Source: Acidipila sp.
GTDB lineage: Bacteria > Acidobacteriota > Terriglobia > Acidiferrales > UBA7541
Length of the DNA: 64,000 bases
Assembly: GCA_010365215.1 (NCBI GenBank)
Contig: JAAFGT010000006.1
Span: 1-64,000, forward strand
Direction of reading: 5' to 3'
The translations under genes were made by a program, and so were the position numbers. Numbering within the stretch: the first letter of the stretch is position 1; each line of letters begins with the position of its first letter. The notes beneath the pieces are model-generated. The model did not search any database and was not told where the DNA came from. It saw nothing but the letters and a program-made list of their open reading frames with translations. This document shows, piece after piece, positions 39,067-48,303 of this stretch.

Positions 39067-40437
39067 ATGAAGACTAACGATCAGCTTGCTCCGCGTGTGC
39101 TGATTGCCGACGACCAGCCGGACGTCCGCGAAGCTTTGCGGCTGCTGTTGAAAGGCGAGGGCTACCAGACGGACAGCGCGGCTTCGCCGGCGGCGGTGCT
39201 GGAGGCCATCGGCAAGCGGGAATTCGACGCGGCGCTGATTGATTTGAACTACACGCGCGACACCACGTCAGGGCAAGAAGGGCTGGACCTGCTCACGCGC
39301 ATACAGTCGAGCGACAGCACGCTTCCCGTGGTAGTGATGACGGCGTGGGGCAGCGTGCAACTGGCGGTAGAAGCGATGCGGCGCGGAGCGCGCGACTTTG
39401 TTCCCAAGCCCTGGGAAAACGCGCGGCTGCTAGCCATTCTGCGCACGCAGATCGCTTTGCAGCGCGCACTGCGCGAAAGCCGGCGGCTGGAGGCGGAGAA
39501 TCGCCTGCTCAAGGCGGAAGGGCGGCCGACGCTGATCGCCGAATCGCCGGCGATGCGGCCGGTGATGGATTTAATCGCGCGCATCGGGCCTTCCGACGCC
39601 AACGTGCTGATCACCGGCGAACATGGCTCGGGGAAAGAGGTGATCGCGCGCACGCTGCATGCGCTGTCGGCGCGGGCCTCGGCCTCAATGGTCACGGTGA
39701 ATGCGGGCGGCCTCTCCGAAGGAATTTTTGAGAGCGAGCTTTTTGGCCACGTGCGCGGCGCATTTACCGACGCCAAGGTGGACCGCGTGGGGCGCTTCGA
39801 GCTGGCCGAGGGCGGTACGCTTTTCCTGGACGAGATAGCCAACGTGCCCATGAACCTGCAAGCCAAGCTGCTGCGCGTGCTGGAAACGCGGGAGCTGGAG
39901 CGCGTCGGGTCGTCGAAAACGGTGCGCGTGGACGTGCGCGTGATCTCCGCGACGAATGCCGACCTGGGCGTGGAGGTTTCCGCAGGGCGCTTCCGCGAAG
40001 ACCTGCTGTTCCGCCTGAATACCATCGAGATTCATCTGCCGCCGCTGCGCGATCGGCGGGAAGACATCCCGCTGCTGGCCATGCATTTTCTGAATCGTTA
40101 CGCGCAGCGCTACCGCAACGGCGTGCGGGCGTTCGATGATGCGGCGCTGCAGGCGTTGCAGGAGCATCCCTGGCCCGGCAACGTCCGGGAGCTGGACCAC
40201 ACCGTGGAGCGCGCCGTGCTGCTGACGCATGAAAGCATGGTGCACACCAGCCAATTGGGGCTGCGCGGGCCGCGCGAGAGCAGCCAGAAACTCGAGGAGA
40301 TGAGCCTGGAAGACGTGGAACGCGTGCTGATTCAGAAGGCGCTGGCGCGCTACAGCGGCAACGTAAGCCAGGCGGCTCTGGCTCTGGGACTCAGCCGCAG
40401 CGGCCTCTACCGGCGGCTGCAGAAATATGGTTTATGA
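39067..40437 (+). CDS. NtrC-type sigma-54-dependent response regulator
   Basis: The likely start is ATG 39067 (MKTNDQLAPRVLIADDQ, 456 residues); ATG 39016 is an in-frame alternative and neither has a strong ribosome site. Three domains follow: a receiver with the acidic pair in IADDQ and phospho-acceptor in LIDLNY; an AAA+ domain with Walker A GEHGSGKE near residue 185, the sigma-54-contacting GAFTDA loop near 231 and Walker B LFLDE near 251; and a Fis-type helix-turn-helix (NVSQAALALGLSRSGLYRRL) at the end. It would activate sigma-54 promoters when phosphorylated by the kinase encoded next. Position suggests control of the export array, but this is inference. Confidence 0.93.
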   Translation: MKTNDQLAPRVLIADDQPDVREALRLLLKGEGYQTDSAASPAAVLEAIGKREFDAALIDLNYTRDTTSGQEGLDLLTRIQSSDSTLPVVVMTAWGSVQLAVEAMRRGARDFVPKPWENARLLAILRTQIALQRALRESRRLEAENRLLKAEGRPTLIAESPAMRPVMDLIARIGPSDANVLITGEHGSGKEVIARTLHALSARASASMVTVNAGGLSEGIFESELFGHVRGAFTDAKVDRVGRFELAEGGTLFLDEIANVPMNLQAKLLRVLETRELERVGSSKTVRVDVRVISATNADLGVEVSAGRFREDLLFRLNTIEIHLPPLRDRREDIPLLAMHFLNRYAQRYRNGVRAFDDAALQALQEHPWPGNVRELDHTVERAVLLTHESMVHTSQLGLRGPRESSQKLEEMSLEDVERVLIQKALARYSGNVSQAALALGLSRSGLYRRLQKYGL

Positions 40438-40462
40438 ACTAGCGCATTTCTAAACCTGTGAA

Positions 40463-41791
40463 TTGCCGCAATCTTTGAACCGCCTTAACCACGAACGCCA
40501 TGTACTTCTGCTTGCGTTGCTCACCGGGCTGCCCGGCTCGGTGACTGCTGTCGCGCTGCTGTGGCACATGGGCCTGAGCTCGAAGCTGCAGTGGACGCTT
40601 ACCGTGGTCATCCTGTGGACCTGGCTGGGGTTTGCATTTGCCGTGCGCAATCGCGTGGTGTTTCCCCTGCGCACGCTCTCCAATCTGCTGGCAGCGCTGC
40701 GCGAGGGAGATTTTTCCATTCGCGCGCGGTTGCCGGTGTACGACGACGCGCTGGGCGAGCTGACTACCGAAGTGAATGCCCTGGCCGGAACGCTGCGCCA
40801 GCAGCGGCTGGGCGCCGTCGAGGCCACGGCCCTGCTGGGCAAGGTGATGGAACAGATCGACGTGGCCGTGTTCGCATTCAATCCGGAGCACAGCCTGCGC
40901 CTGGTGAATCGCGCGGGGGAACGTCTGCTGGGGCAATCGGATGGAGTGGGACTGCTGGGCGCTTCGGCGAAGGAGCTGGGCCTGGAAGAATGCCTGGCCG
41001 AAGAAAGCCTGCGGACGGTGGAGATGAGTTTCCCCGGCGGCACGGGCCGCTGGCAGATTCGCCGCAGCACGATTCGCGAAGGCGGACTCCCCCACCAGAT
41101 GATTGTCATCACCGATCTGAGCCGGGCGCTGCGCGAAGAAGAGCGCCAGGCGTGGCGCCGCCTGATTCGCGTGCTGGGTCATGAGCTGAATAATTCGCTG
41201 GCGCCGATTAAGTCGGTGGCGGACAGCCTGGCAACTTTGCTCTCGCGTGAAAATCTGCCCTCGGACTGGCGCGATGACACGTACCGCGGACTGGCGGTAA
41301 TCGGCGCGCGCGCCGACGCGCTGGGACGCTTCACCAGCTCCTACGCGCGCTGGACCAAGCTGCCACCGCCGAAATTGGCGCCGGTGGAAATTGAACCCTG
41401 GGTGCGCCGCGTGGTGGGACTGGAGACGCGAGTGCCGGTGCACGTGACCAGCACTGAAAACGTAACCGTGCAGGCTGACGCCGACCAGCTCGATCAACTG
41501 CTGATCAATCTGGTGAAGAATGCGGCGGAGGCGTCGCAGGAGACCGGCGGCGGAGTTAACGTGCGCTGGAAAATAGAAGGGGAATTTGTGGAAGTGCGGG
41601 TGGAGGACGAAGGGCCGGGCCTGCCCAATACCGGCAATCTGTTTGTTCCGTTTTTTACCACCAAGCCGGGAGGGTCGGGGATTGGCCTGGTGCTCAGCCG
41701 GGAGATTGCCGAGGGACACGGGGGGACCTTGACGCTGGAAAATCGTTCGGACACGCGTGGGTGCGTGGCGCGGTTGCGGTTGCCGGTTTGA
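40463..41791 (+). CDS. NtrY-like membrane histidine kinase
   Basis: The frame opens after a stop at 40451; TTG 40463 or TTG 40475 is the probable start, giving about 440 residues. Two hydrophobic helices lie near residues 15-33 and 42-60, followed by a HAMP-like linker (FPLRTLSNLLAALREGDFS) and a PAS-like region. The phospho-acceptor His is in VLGHELNNSLAPIKS near residue 240. The ATPase domain shows NLVKNAAEA, DEGPGL, FVPFFTTK and GSGIGL. There is almost no periplasmic part, so the signal is probably cytoplasmic or membrane-derived. The gene starts 25 bp after the response regulator stop, so the two form one operon. Confidence 0.9.
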   Translation: MPQSLNRLNHERHVLLLALLTGLPGSVTAVALLWHMGLSSKLQWTLTVVILWTWLGFAFAVRNRVVFPLRTLSNLLAALREGDFSIRARLPVYDDALGELTTEVNALAGTLRQQRLGAVEATALLGKVMEQIDVAVFAFNPEHSLRLVNRAGERLLGQSDGVGLLGASAKELGLEECLAEESLRTVEMSFPGGTGRWQIRRSTIREGGLPHQMIVITDLSRALREEERQAWRRLIRVLGHELNNSLAPIKSVADSLATLLSRENLPSDWRDDTYRGLAVIGARADALGRFTSSYARWTKLPPPKLAPVEIEPWVRRVVGLETRVPVHVTSTENVTVQADADQLDQLLINLVKNAAEASQETGGGVNVRWKIEGEFVEVRVEDEGPGLPNTGNLFVPFFTTKPGGSGIGLVLSREIAEGHGGTLTLENRSDTRGCVARLRLPV

Positions 41792-41846
41792 AAGGACCCG
41801 GGGACGGGATTCTTGCCGAATGACGGAGTTGAGGGGTATTGGGCGC

Positions 41847-41866
41847 GGGCACGGCATGCCGTGCCC
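41847..41866. repeat. Perfect 20-bp palindrome between convergent genes
   Basis: GGGCACGGCATGCCGTGCCC is its own reverse complement and is followed by CTAC. It lies between the 3' ends of the kinase gene and the BNR-protein gene. Position fits a bidirectional terminator or a dispersed palindromic repeat; there is no T tract on either side. Confidence 0.6.
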
Positions 41867-41907
41867 CTACGAACAGACCCGCGCGAGTTAACGGGCTCCC
41901 GGGATCG

Positions 41908-44900
41908 CTAGCCTTTATTTTCGTTTTGCTTTTTCCACTCTTCCTGCGTCTGGATTTTTAGTGGGGGAATATTTTTCTTTTCCAGTTGTGGATTGAGTGC
42001 GGCGACGTCTTTCGTCACGAAGGCGTTGAGTTCAGATGCGGCTTTGTCGAGCTGTTTGTCGAGTACGGCGACCTGCGCCAACTGCGAGCCGGTGGGTTTG
42101 CCGTCGTAGCCATTCACAGCGCCGTAAAGGCCGACCACTTTTTCGCGCAGCTCGATTTCGCCGGAGAATCCGCCTTCGCGCGAGGCGGCCAAGCCCTGGC
42201 TAAGCTTCTTCACGGAATCGTGCAGGGCTTCGAGCTTCTTGCGGAGCGGGTCGTTCGCCGGCAGCTTGGCGGCGCGATCGGCAGCCTGGTCGCGCAGACT
42301 TCCGGCAGCGGATGCCAGATAGCTCAAGCGCTCTACCATACCGAAAACTTGCGTGGCCGCTTTTCGTTCAGCGGCGCGGTCTTCAGAAGTAATGCCGGAA
42401 TCCGGCTCGCCGGCGACCTGGAACTTCGTTGTATAAGTCTGGCTGCCCTTGATCAGTTTCACCGTGTAGGTGCCTTCCGCAGCCAGCGGCCCGACGAATG
42501 TAGCGAAGTCAGGGACCAGGACGGTGGCCTGAGGCGTCTTGGGCCCTTTGCTGCGCAGGCTCCACTCCACGCGGTTCAGGCCGCGGCGACGCTCCCCGGG
42601 CACGGAATAGACCATCTGACCCTGCGCGTCGTAAATCTCGAGGCGCAGATCGCCGATCATGTGGCGCTTCTTCATGTAGTAATTGATGGTCACGCCGTCG
42701 TTGGGCGAGTCGCCAACAAACTCTCCATCGCCATCGAAGCGTTGCTCGAGAGTGGGCACTCTGAGCACGCCCGGCCGCGCGGGAAGAAAAGTCAGATCCG
42801 CATCGAGAACTTCCGGCGTGAGGCTGCGCAGCGCAGTGATGTCGTCGATAATGTAAATACCGCGGCCGTGCGTGGCCAGAATCAGATCCTCATCGCGCGG
42901 ATGGATGGCGATGTCGCGGACGGCCACCTCGGGAACGCCGCCGGTGAATTGCGCCCAGTTGGCGCCGCCATCGATGGAAATGAACAGGCCGAATTCCGTG
43001 CCCAGGAACAGCAGGTTGGGCTTGACGATGTCTTCGCGAATTACGTGGGCGTAGCCTTTCAGGTCCGTTGTAGCCAGCGCCTGCCAGGTCTTTCCGAAAT
43101 CTTTTGTGCGATAGACGTAGGGCTTGAGGTCTCCCACCTGATGGCCGTCAAATGTGGCATAGGCGGTGCCTTCGTCAAAATTACTGGCTTCGACGCTGGA
43201 GACCCAGGTGCCGGCCGGGACGCCCGAAAAGTTAGCGGCCACATTGGTCCAGGTTTTTCCGTCGTCCCGGGTTACCTGCACGTTTCCGTCGTCCGTGCCT
43301 GCCCAGATCACGCTGGAATTCTTGGGCGACTCGCTGATCGTAAAAATGGTGCAAAACTTTTCCGCGTCGGTATTGTCCACGGTCAGGCCGCCGGACTGCT
43401 CCTGCTTGAGCTTGGTGGGGTCGTTGGTGGTCAGGTCGGGCGAAATGCGCTGCCACGATTCGCCGTGGTCGGTGGTACGAAAAAGATATTGCGCCCCCAT
43501 ATAGAGCTCGCCGCCATGACTGGGGCGGGACTGGAGCGGCGTGTTCCAATTAAAGCGCAGATCCGGCTCACCGCTTGCCGCGTAGGGCCCGATCTGTTTC
43601 GACTTCCCTGTAGATTTGTTGACGCGCACCAGATGGCCGCCCTGATATTCCACGTAGGCCAGGTCGGGGTCCTTGGAATCCATCTGCGCCCAGAATCCGT
43701 CGCCCGAACCCAATACGCGCCAGTGGCGCGATGAAATTCCCCCGTCATGGCGCGAGGGCGCGGCCCATGTGCCGTTGTCCTGCAATCCGCCGTAGACGTT
43801 GTACGGTTTTTCCATGTCGTAAGTGACGTGATAGAACTGCCCCACCGGGAGGCCGGGGAGTTGGCGCCAGCGCGCTCCGCGGTCTTCTGATTTGTAGACG
43901 CCGCCGTCGGTGGCCAGCAACAGAATGTTGGAGTCCTTCGGATCGATCCAAAGCGCGTGGGTGTCGCCGTGAAAACCGCCGCCGCCAAAATTTGCCCCGC
44001 CCACGGTCACGCTGCCGAATGTTTTCCCCGCGTCGTCGCTCGCGGTCAGAAAAAAACCGGGTTTGTAGACGCGTTTAAAATCCTTGGGATCCACAACAAC
44101 GGTTGCAAAATAAAATGGGCGCCCCTGGACGTTGAAGGAGGAGTTCATCTCCTGCCAGCTCTCACCCAGATCATCCGAGCGGTACAGTGCCGTCTTTTTG
44201 GCCTCGACCACGGCATAGACGGTGCTCGGGCGCGAAGGGGCAGGGGCAATACCGATGCGGCCGAGGTCGCCTTCGGGGAGTCCCTTACTCATTTTCTGCC
44301 AGGTGTCGCCGCCATCCATCGAGCGGTACAGGCCGCTGCCCGGCCCGCCGGAGGAAAACGTCCAGGGCTTGCGCCGCACTTGCCACATGCCCGCGTAGAG
44401 AATGCGGGAGTCCTGCGGATCAGCGGAGACATCGGCGCACCCTGTATCGGCGTTGACGAATAAAACTTTCTTCCACGTCTTGCCGCCATCGGTGGTGCGG
44501 AACACTCCGCGTTCTTCGTTGGCGTTCCACAGGTGGCCCAGCGCACAGACGAATACTTTGTTGCCGTCGCGCGGATCCACCACGATGCGGCTGATATGCT
44601 CGGACTCCGGAAGTCCCATGAGCTGCCAGTTTTCTCCGGCGTCGGTGGATTTGTAAACTCCGGTGCCCACCGAGACGCTGTTGCGCACCCAGGACTCTCC
44701 GGTTCCCACCCACACGGTATTCGTGCTCGAAGGATCGATGGCGATGGCGCCGATGGACTGCGTATTTTTCTCGAAGACGGGGTCGAAATTGAGTCCGCCG
44801 TTGGTGGACTTCCAGACTCCACCGCCCGCTGCTCCCACGTAAATGGTCAACCGGTCCCCCTGCGTGGCGGCGATCGCGGCAATGCGGCCGCTGGTCACCG

Positions 44901-45066
44901 CGGGGCCGATGGCCCGCGCCTTCAGCCCGCCGAAGGTTTGCGAGTCGATCTTGGCGTTGGTTGTAACCTCGGTCTTGACGTCAGCGGCGGAGGCGTAAAG
45001 ACCCAGCGCCAAGACTCCGCACAGTGCCAGCGAACCCTTTCGATAGCTAAAAAACGCACGCAACAT
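41908..45066 (-). CDS. Large secreted BNR/VPS10-repeat beta-propeller protein
   Basis: I start it at ATG 45066 (MLRAFFSYRKG, 1052 residues) because GGAGG lies 8 nt upstream; the ORF extends 7 codons further. A signal peptide ends near ASAAD. Over about residues 40-750 there are many copies of the Asp-box form S/T-x-D-x-G-x-T/N-W (STDAGENW, TTDGGKTW, SMDGGDTW, TTDHGESW, TRDDGKTW, SIDGGANW), as in sortilin/VPS10 and sialidase propellers. A beta-sandwich region follows, then a charged helical C-terminus (EEWKKQNENKG). No sialidase catalytic signature is evident, so glycan or protein binding is more likely than a defined enzyme activity. It lies just downstream of a LolA-like gene. Confidence 0.85.
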   Translation of the reverse strand: MLRAFFSYRKGSLALCGVLALGLYASAADVKTEVTTNAKIDSQTFGGLKARAIGPAVTSGRIAAIAATQGDRLTIYVGAAGGGVWKSTNGGLNFDPVFEKNTQSIGAIAIDPSSTNTVWVGTGESWVRNSVSVGTGVYKSTDAGENWQLMGLPESEHISRIVVDPRDGNKVFVCALGHLWNANEERGVFRTTDGGKTWKKVLFVNADTGCADVSADPQDSRILYAGMWQVRRKPWTFSSGGPGSGLYRSMDGGDTWQKMSKGLPEGDLGRIGIAPAPSRPSTVYAVVEAKKTALYRSDDLGESWQEMNSSFNVQGRPFYFATVVVDPKDFKRVYKPGFFLTASDDAGKTFGSVTVGGANFGGGGFHGDTHALWIDPKDSNILLLATDGGVYKSEDRGARWRQLPGLPVGQFYHVTYDMEKPYNVYGGLQDNGTWAAPSRHDGGISSRHWRVLGSGDGFWAQMDSKDPDLAYVEYQGGHLVRVNKSTGKSKQIGPYAASGEPDLRFNWNTPLQSRPSHGGELYMGAQYLFRTTDHGESWQRISPDLTTNDPTKLKQEQSGGLTVDNTDAEKFCTIFTISESPKNSSVIWAGTDDGNVQVTRDDGKTWTNVAANFSGVPAGTWVSSVEASNFDEGTAYATFDGHQVGDLKPYVYRTKDFGKTWQALATTDLKGYAHVIREDIVKPNLLFLGTEFGLFISIDGGANWAQFTGGVPEVAVRDIAIHPRDEDLILATHGRGIYIIDDITALRSLTPEVLDADLTFLPARPGVLRVPTLEQRFDGDGEFVGDSPNDGVTINYYMKKRHMIGDLRLEIYDAQGQMVYSVPGERRRGLNRVEWSLRSKGPKTPQATVLVPDFATFVGPLAAEGTYTVKLIKGSQTYTTKFQVAGEPDSGITSEDRAAERKAATQVFGMVERLSYLASAAGSLRDQAADRAAKLPANDPLRKKLEALHDSVKKLSQGLAASREGGFSGEIELREKVVGLYGAVNGYDGKPTGSQLAQVAVLDKQLDKAASELNAFVTKDVAALNPQLEKKNIPPLKIQTQEEWKKQNENKG

Positions 45067-45151
45067 GAGCAAATCCTCCGGAAACAATTTTCATCTCGCC
45101 GGGCCACTGCCCGAACAGCAGCAATGACCAGGCGAGAAAAGCGCAGGCAAT

Positions 45152-45913
45152 TTACGGTTTGGGCGCCGGTTCCGCAGGTTTCGCGGGTGCGGGGGCCGGC
45201 ATCTTAAAGCGGGCGTCGTCGATGGGGACGTTCAGCTCGATCTTTTCGATGATGATGTGCTGTTTCTGGGCGCTGCCCTTGGCACCCTGCTCCATCAGGA
45301 ACGGGAATAGGAGACCGTCTACGTCCTTATAGTTGCTGGCGGTGCTCTCCTGCTCCACCTCGGTGCCGTTCTGCATAATCTTGCTGACGTCCTTGACCTC
45401 CAGGAAGGAATCGGCATCGATGAAGATGGTGTGCACGCTTCCGTTCTTGAGCGTGGCTTTCAGCTTGTAGGCGTCGGAACCTTCCAGTTTTTCTTTTCCG
45501 AGCAGCTCTACCTGGTTGCCTTTGGACTTGTAGTCCATCAGCGGCCCGTCGAAATCGGCCTGTTCCTGCATCTGTTTCAGGTCGTCGCCAGACATGGGTT
45601 CAGCATCTTTTTTACCCATGAAAGGCATCACCTGCCAGCCGGTAGTGCCGTCATAACCGGTGATCCCGGTGAGCCCCTGCACAATAAATTCAACGCGCAC
45701 CCATTCCGGGCGCTTGTTCTCGATGATAATTGGGATTTCCCCTCCCTGTCCGGCTGCTCGGCCGGTCATGCGCATGGTCTTCACGGCCTTGATCTTCTCT
45801 ACACCGCCTCGCGCGGCGAAGTGCTTGGCAATAATTTCGTCGACGGTTTGTGCAGTGGCGGGCATACACAGGACCACCGCCGCGCCTGCCACCATCAGTA
45901 TCCTCTTGAGCAT
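45152..45913 (-). CDS. LolA-like periplasmic protein
   Basis: This 253-residue protein has a signal peptide ending PATAQT and begins its mature part VDEIIAKHFAARGG, which is the usual start of the outer-membrane lipoprotein-sorting (LolA/LolB-fold) superfamily. Alternating strands such as WVRVEFIVQGLTGITGY, AYKLKATLKNG and HTIFIDADSFLEVK fit the half-barrel of that fold. The end is a Pro-Ala-Lys tail (APAPAKPAEPAPKP), often seen on periplasmic proteins that span a gap. Role: probably binding a lipid or lipidated partner; not classical LolA. AGGAG lies 7 nt before the ATG. It is probably cotranscribed with the BNR gene 85 bp downstream. Confidence 0.7.
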   Translation of the reverse strand: MLKRILMVAGAAVVLCMPATAQTVDEIIAKHFAARGGVEKIKAVKTMRMTGRAAGQGGEIPIIIENKRPEWVRVEFIVQGLTGITGYDGTTGWQVMPFMGKKDAEPMSGDDLKQMQEQADFDGPLMDYKSKGNQVELLGKEKLEGSDAYKLKATLKNGSVHTIFIDADSFLEVKDVSKIMQNGTEVEQESTASNYKDVDGLLFPFLMEQGAKGSAQKQHIIIEKIELNVPIDDARFKMPAPAPAKPAEPAPKP

Positions 45914-46119
45914 CGAAACACTCCTTTTCGTCTATTGATTAGGTGAATTTTATTCCGGGCTGATATCTACTACGCGCGGGCGAACCTGAAAGTTTCACCC
46001 GCAGGAGCTACCGAGGCGCAAATCAACGCGCCCGTGGCTGGGCGAAGCAGTATAGAACAGATGCCGGTTTTGAGTCAGCAGTTGTCGGCCAGCGGGGCAA
46101 GTCGAAACCTTACTCCGCA

Positions 46120-46920
46120 TTGACCACCGCGCTGGAGCTCTACTCAAGATTGACCGGACGCCTGCCAGCCATTACTCTTTTCCTCCCCATGAAGAGAGTC
46201 GTCGAGCGGGAAGCGAATAAGGGATATTACCGGCTGCTCCACGTCCCTATCTGGATCTGGGTATTTTTTATTCTGCCCGGGCATTTGACGTTCGCGTTAT
46301 ACGCGCACGGGCCCGACCGGCGTCACGCTTGGTGGCTGGCGATGGTGACCGCGGGATGCGCGTGGCGCGGCTGGGCGGCGCGCCTGCCGGGCGCGGAGAC
46401 GCGGCCTTACATCACGCACTACGGAGTGCACCAGCCCAACCTGCCATTTCGCGTGGTGTGCTATACCGCCGCCTGGATCGATCTGCTGGTGCCTTTCGCG
46501 CTGAATGCCATCGGGCTGGCGATTGCGGTGACCGATGGCCGCTGGATCATTGCGGACCTTTATCGCTGGCTGTACTATCCGTTTGCGCTGGCCATTGTGG
46601 CCGCGACGGCGCTTAATTTGACGCCACGCGCGAAGCGCTCGACGCAATATGAAGGCGCGGAGCGCGGATGGTTTTACGTGGCCATCTGGACGGTAGTGGC
46701 TTCGCAATTAGCTGCCTGGGCGGCGTGGCGGCTGGGGGGATCGTTCCACCTGGACGCGGGCCCACTGGCGTGGATACGGTTCGTGGTTTTTTACGCGGTT
46801 GCCGGCGTGCTATTTTTTCTGGGAGTGCGCGGGATTCTGCCGCGCACTGACCGCTATCACCTGGAAGACCCCGTTTCCCCCAGCGTGCCGCGCGTGGTTG
46901 ACGATTACCGGGATAGATAA
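46120..46920 (+). CDS. Multi-pass membrane protein of unknown function
   Basis: About 266 residues if TTG 46120 is the start; ATG 46189 is an alternative that would still keep all membrane helices. About six hydrophobic segments are visible (VPIWIWVFFILPGHLTF, WWLAMVTAGCAW, LLVPFALNAIGLAIAV, YYPFALAIVAATAL, IWTVVASQLAAWAAW and VVFYAVAGVLFFLGV). A short conserved-looking text THYGVHQPNLPFR lies between helices 2 and 3. I do not recognise the family. It is transcribed away from the LolA-like gene, with a 200-bp divergent spacer. Confidence 0.6.
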   Translation: MTTALELYSRLTGRLPAITLFLPMKRVVEREANKGYYRLLHVPIWIWVFFILPGHLTFALYAHGPDRRHAWWLAMVTAGCAWRGWAARLPGAETRPYITHYGVHQPNLPFRVVCYTAAWIDLLVPFALNAIGLAIAVTDGRWIIADLYRWLYYPFALAIVAATALNLTPRAKRSTQYEGAERGWFYVAIWTVVASQLAAWAAWRLGGSFHLDAGPLAWIRFVVFYAVAGVLFFLGVRGILPRTDRYHLEDPVSPSVPRVVDDYRDR

Positions 46921-47051
46921 CGGAAGACGGTAACGCACGGTAATCGCGCCCGGAGGTAGCGCCGGTTTCAAAGCAGTTCGCGCGTGAGAAGCCGGCCCGT
47001 GCTGCATTGAACGCGAGAAAAGCCGCGTTACAGATCATCCTGAGAGGCTTC

Positions 47052-48257
47052 ATGCCGGAACAAGTAGTGAATATGCGCGCGCGCGGGTTTATCTGCATCA
47101 ATGCCCATCCGCAAGGGTGCGCGAATAATGTTGCGCGGCAGGTGGACGCGGCCCAACGCGAGGGACGGCACGCGAAGATTACGCCGGAGACGCGCGTAAA
47201 AAACGCGCTGATCCTGGGCGGCTCCACGGGTTACGGGCTGGCGTCGCGCATCGCTGTGGCCTGGGGATTCCAGGCACGCACACTGGGAGTATTTTTCGAG
47301 CGGCCTCCGGAGGACGATCGCACGGCCACGGCAGGATGGTACAACACGGTGGCGCTCGACCGGCTGGCCAAGCGCGACAAACTTTTCGCCGCGCACATCA
47401 ACGGTGACGCGTTTTCCGATGAAGTGAAGCGCGAGGCGGTGGAACTGATCCGCCGCGAAATGGCGCCGATCGATCTGGTGGTGTATAGCCTGGCGTCGCC
47501 GCGGCGCGTTCATCCGCGCACCGGCGAGACCCATAATTCCGTGCTCAAACCTATCGGCGCTGCGTACACAAATAAGACCATCGACCTGAGCACGCGAAAA
47601 GTGACGGAAGTGACCATCGCTCCCGCCAGCGAAAAAGAGATTGAAGACACGGTGGCGGTGATGGGCGGCGAGGATTGGGAGATGTGGGTGCGGCTCCTCG
47701 AGGCGGAAGGCCTTCTGGCGCCCGGCGCACGCACCGTGGCTTACAGCTACATCGGCCCTTCGCTTACCTGGCCGGTGTATCGAGACGGCACGATCGGCCG
47801 AGCCAAAGTGGACCTGGAGAATGCCGCGGCGCGGCTGGACGCGCTGCTGCAAAAAAAGATCGGCGGCCACGCCTGGGTGGCGGTCAACAAAGCGGTGGTG
47901 ACGCAGGCCTCCGCGGCAATCCCCGTAGTCCCGCTGTACATGAGCCTGCTGTTCCGCGTGATGGGCGAAAAGAAAACTGACGAAGATACGGCGGCGCAGA
48001 TGCGCCGGCTGTTTTTCGAGATTCTCGCGGGGAAAATGCCCGCCCTGGATGAAGCCCGGCGCATCCGCGTGGACGACCGCGAGATGCGCGAAGACGTCCA
48101 GAACGAAGTGGCGGCGCTGTGGCCGCAGGTGAATACCGAAAACCTCTCCACGATTTCAGGCTATGCCACTTTCGAGCGCGGATTTCGAAACCTGTTTGGC
48201 TTTGAAGTGGACGGCGTGGATTACTCGTTACCGGCGGAGACAGATCTCCGCTGGTGA
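47052..48257 (+). CDS. fabV: Trans-2-enoyl-ACP/CoA reductase FabV
   Basis: This protein (401 residues from ATG 47052) reduces trans-2-enoyl thioesters with NAD(P)H in fatty-acid synthesis and belongs to the FabV/TER branch of the short-chain dehydrogenase superfamily. Diagnostic features: the opening RGFICINAHPQGC, the nucleotide-binding text GGSTGYGLASRI, VVYSLASPRR, the catalytic Tyr in AYSYIGP and Lys in NKAVVTQASAAIPVVPLY, and the C-terminal substrate-binding part. The length fits the family (about 400). The start is chosen from family alignment and GAGAGG 4 nt upstream; the frame is open back to 47007. FabV is insensitive to triclosan in characterised members. It stands alone here, without other fab genes. 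Confidence 0.93.
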   Translation: MPEQVVNMRARGFICINAHPQGCANNVARQVDAAQREGRHAKITPETRVKNALILGGSTGYGLASRIAVAWGFQARTLGVFFERPPEDDRTATAGWYNTVALDRLAKRDKLFAAHINGDAFSDEVKREAVELIRREMAPIDLVVYSLASPRRVHPRTGETHNSVLKPIGAAYTNKTIDLSTRKVTEVTIAPASEKEIEDTVAVMGGEDWEMWVRLLEAEGLLAPGARTVAYSYIGPSLTWPVYRDGTIGRAKVDLENAAARLDALLQKKIGGHAWVAVNKAVVTQASAAIPVVPLYMSLLFRVMGEKKTDEDTAAQMRRLFFEILAGKMPALDEARRIRVDDREMREDVQNEVAALWPQVNTENLSTISGYATFERGFRNLFGFEVDGVDYSLPAETDLRW

Positions 48258-48303
48258 GGACGCGCAGGGACTGAATGCCGTGGGCGCGAGGCCACGTCCC
48301 GAA

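Noticed and set aside
40439-41857. Long minus-strand frame of 472 codons opposite the histidine kinase
   Set aside because: The plus-strand kinase has all expected motifs; the antisense frame is rich in Arg, Gln and His without any domain and is an effect of high-GC codon bias.
41986-43734. Long plus-strand frame of 582 codons opposite the BNR protein
   Set aside because: The minus-strand gene carries repeated Asp-box motifs and a signal peptide; the opposite frame has no recognisable pattern.
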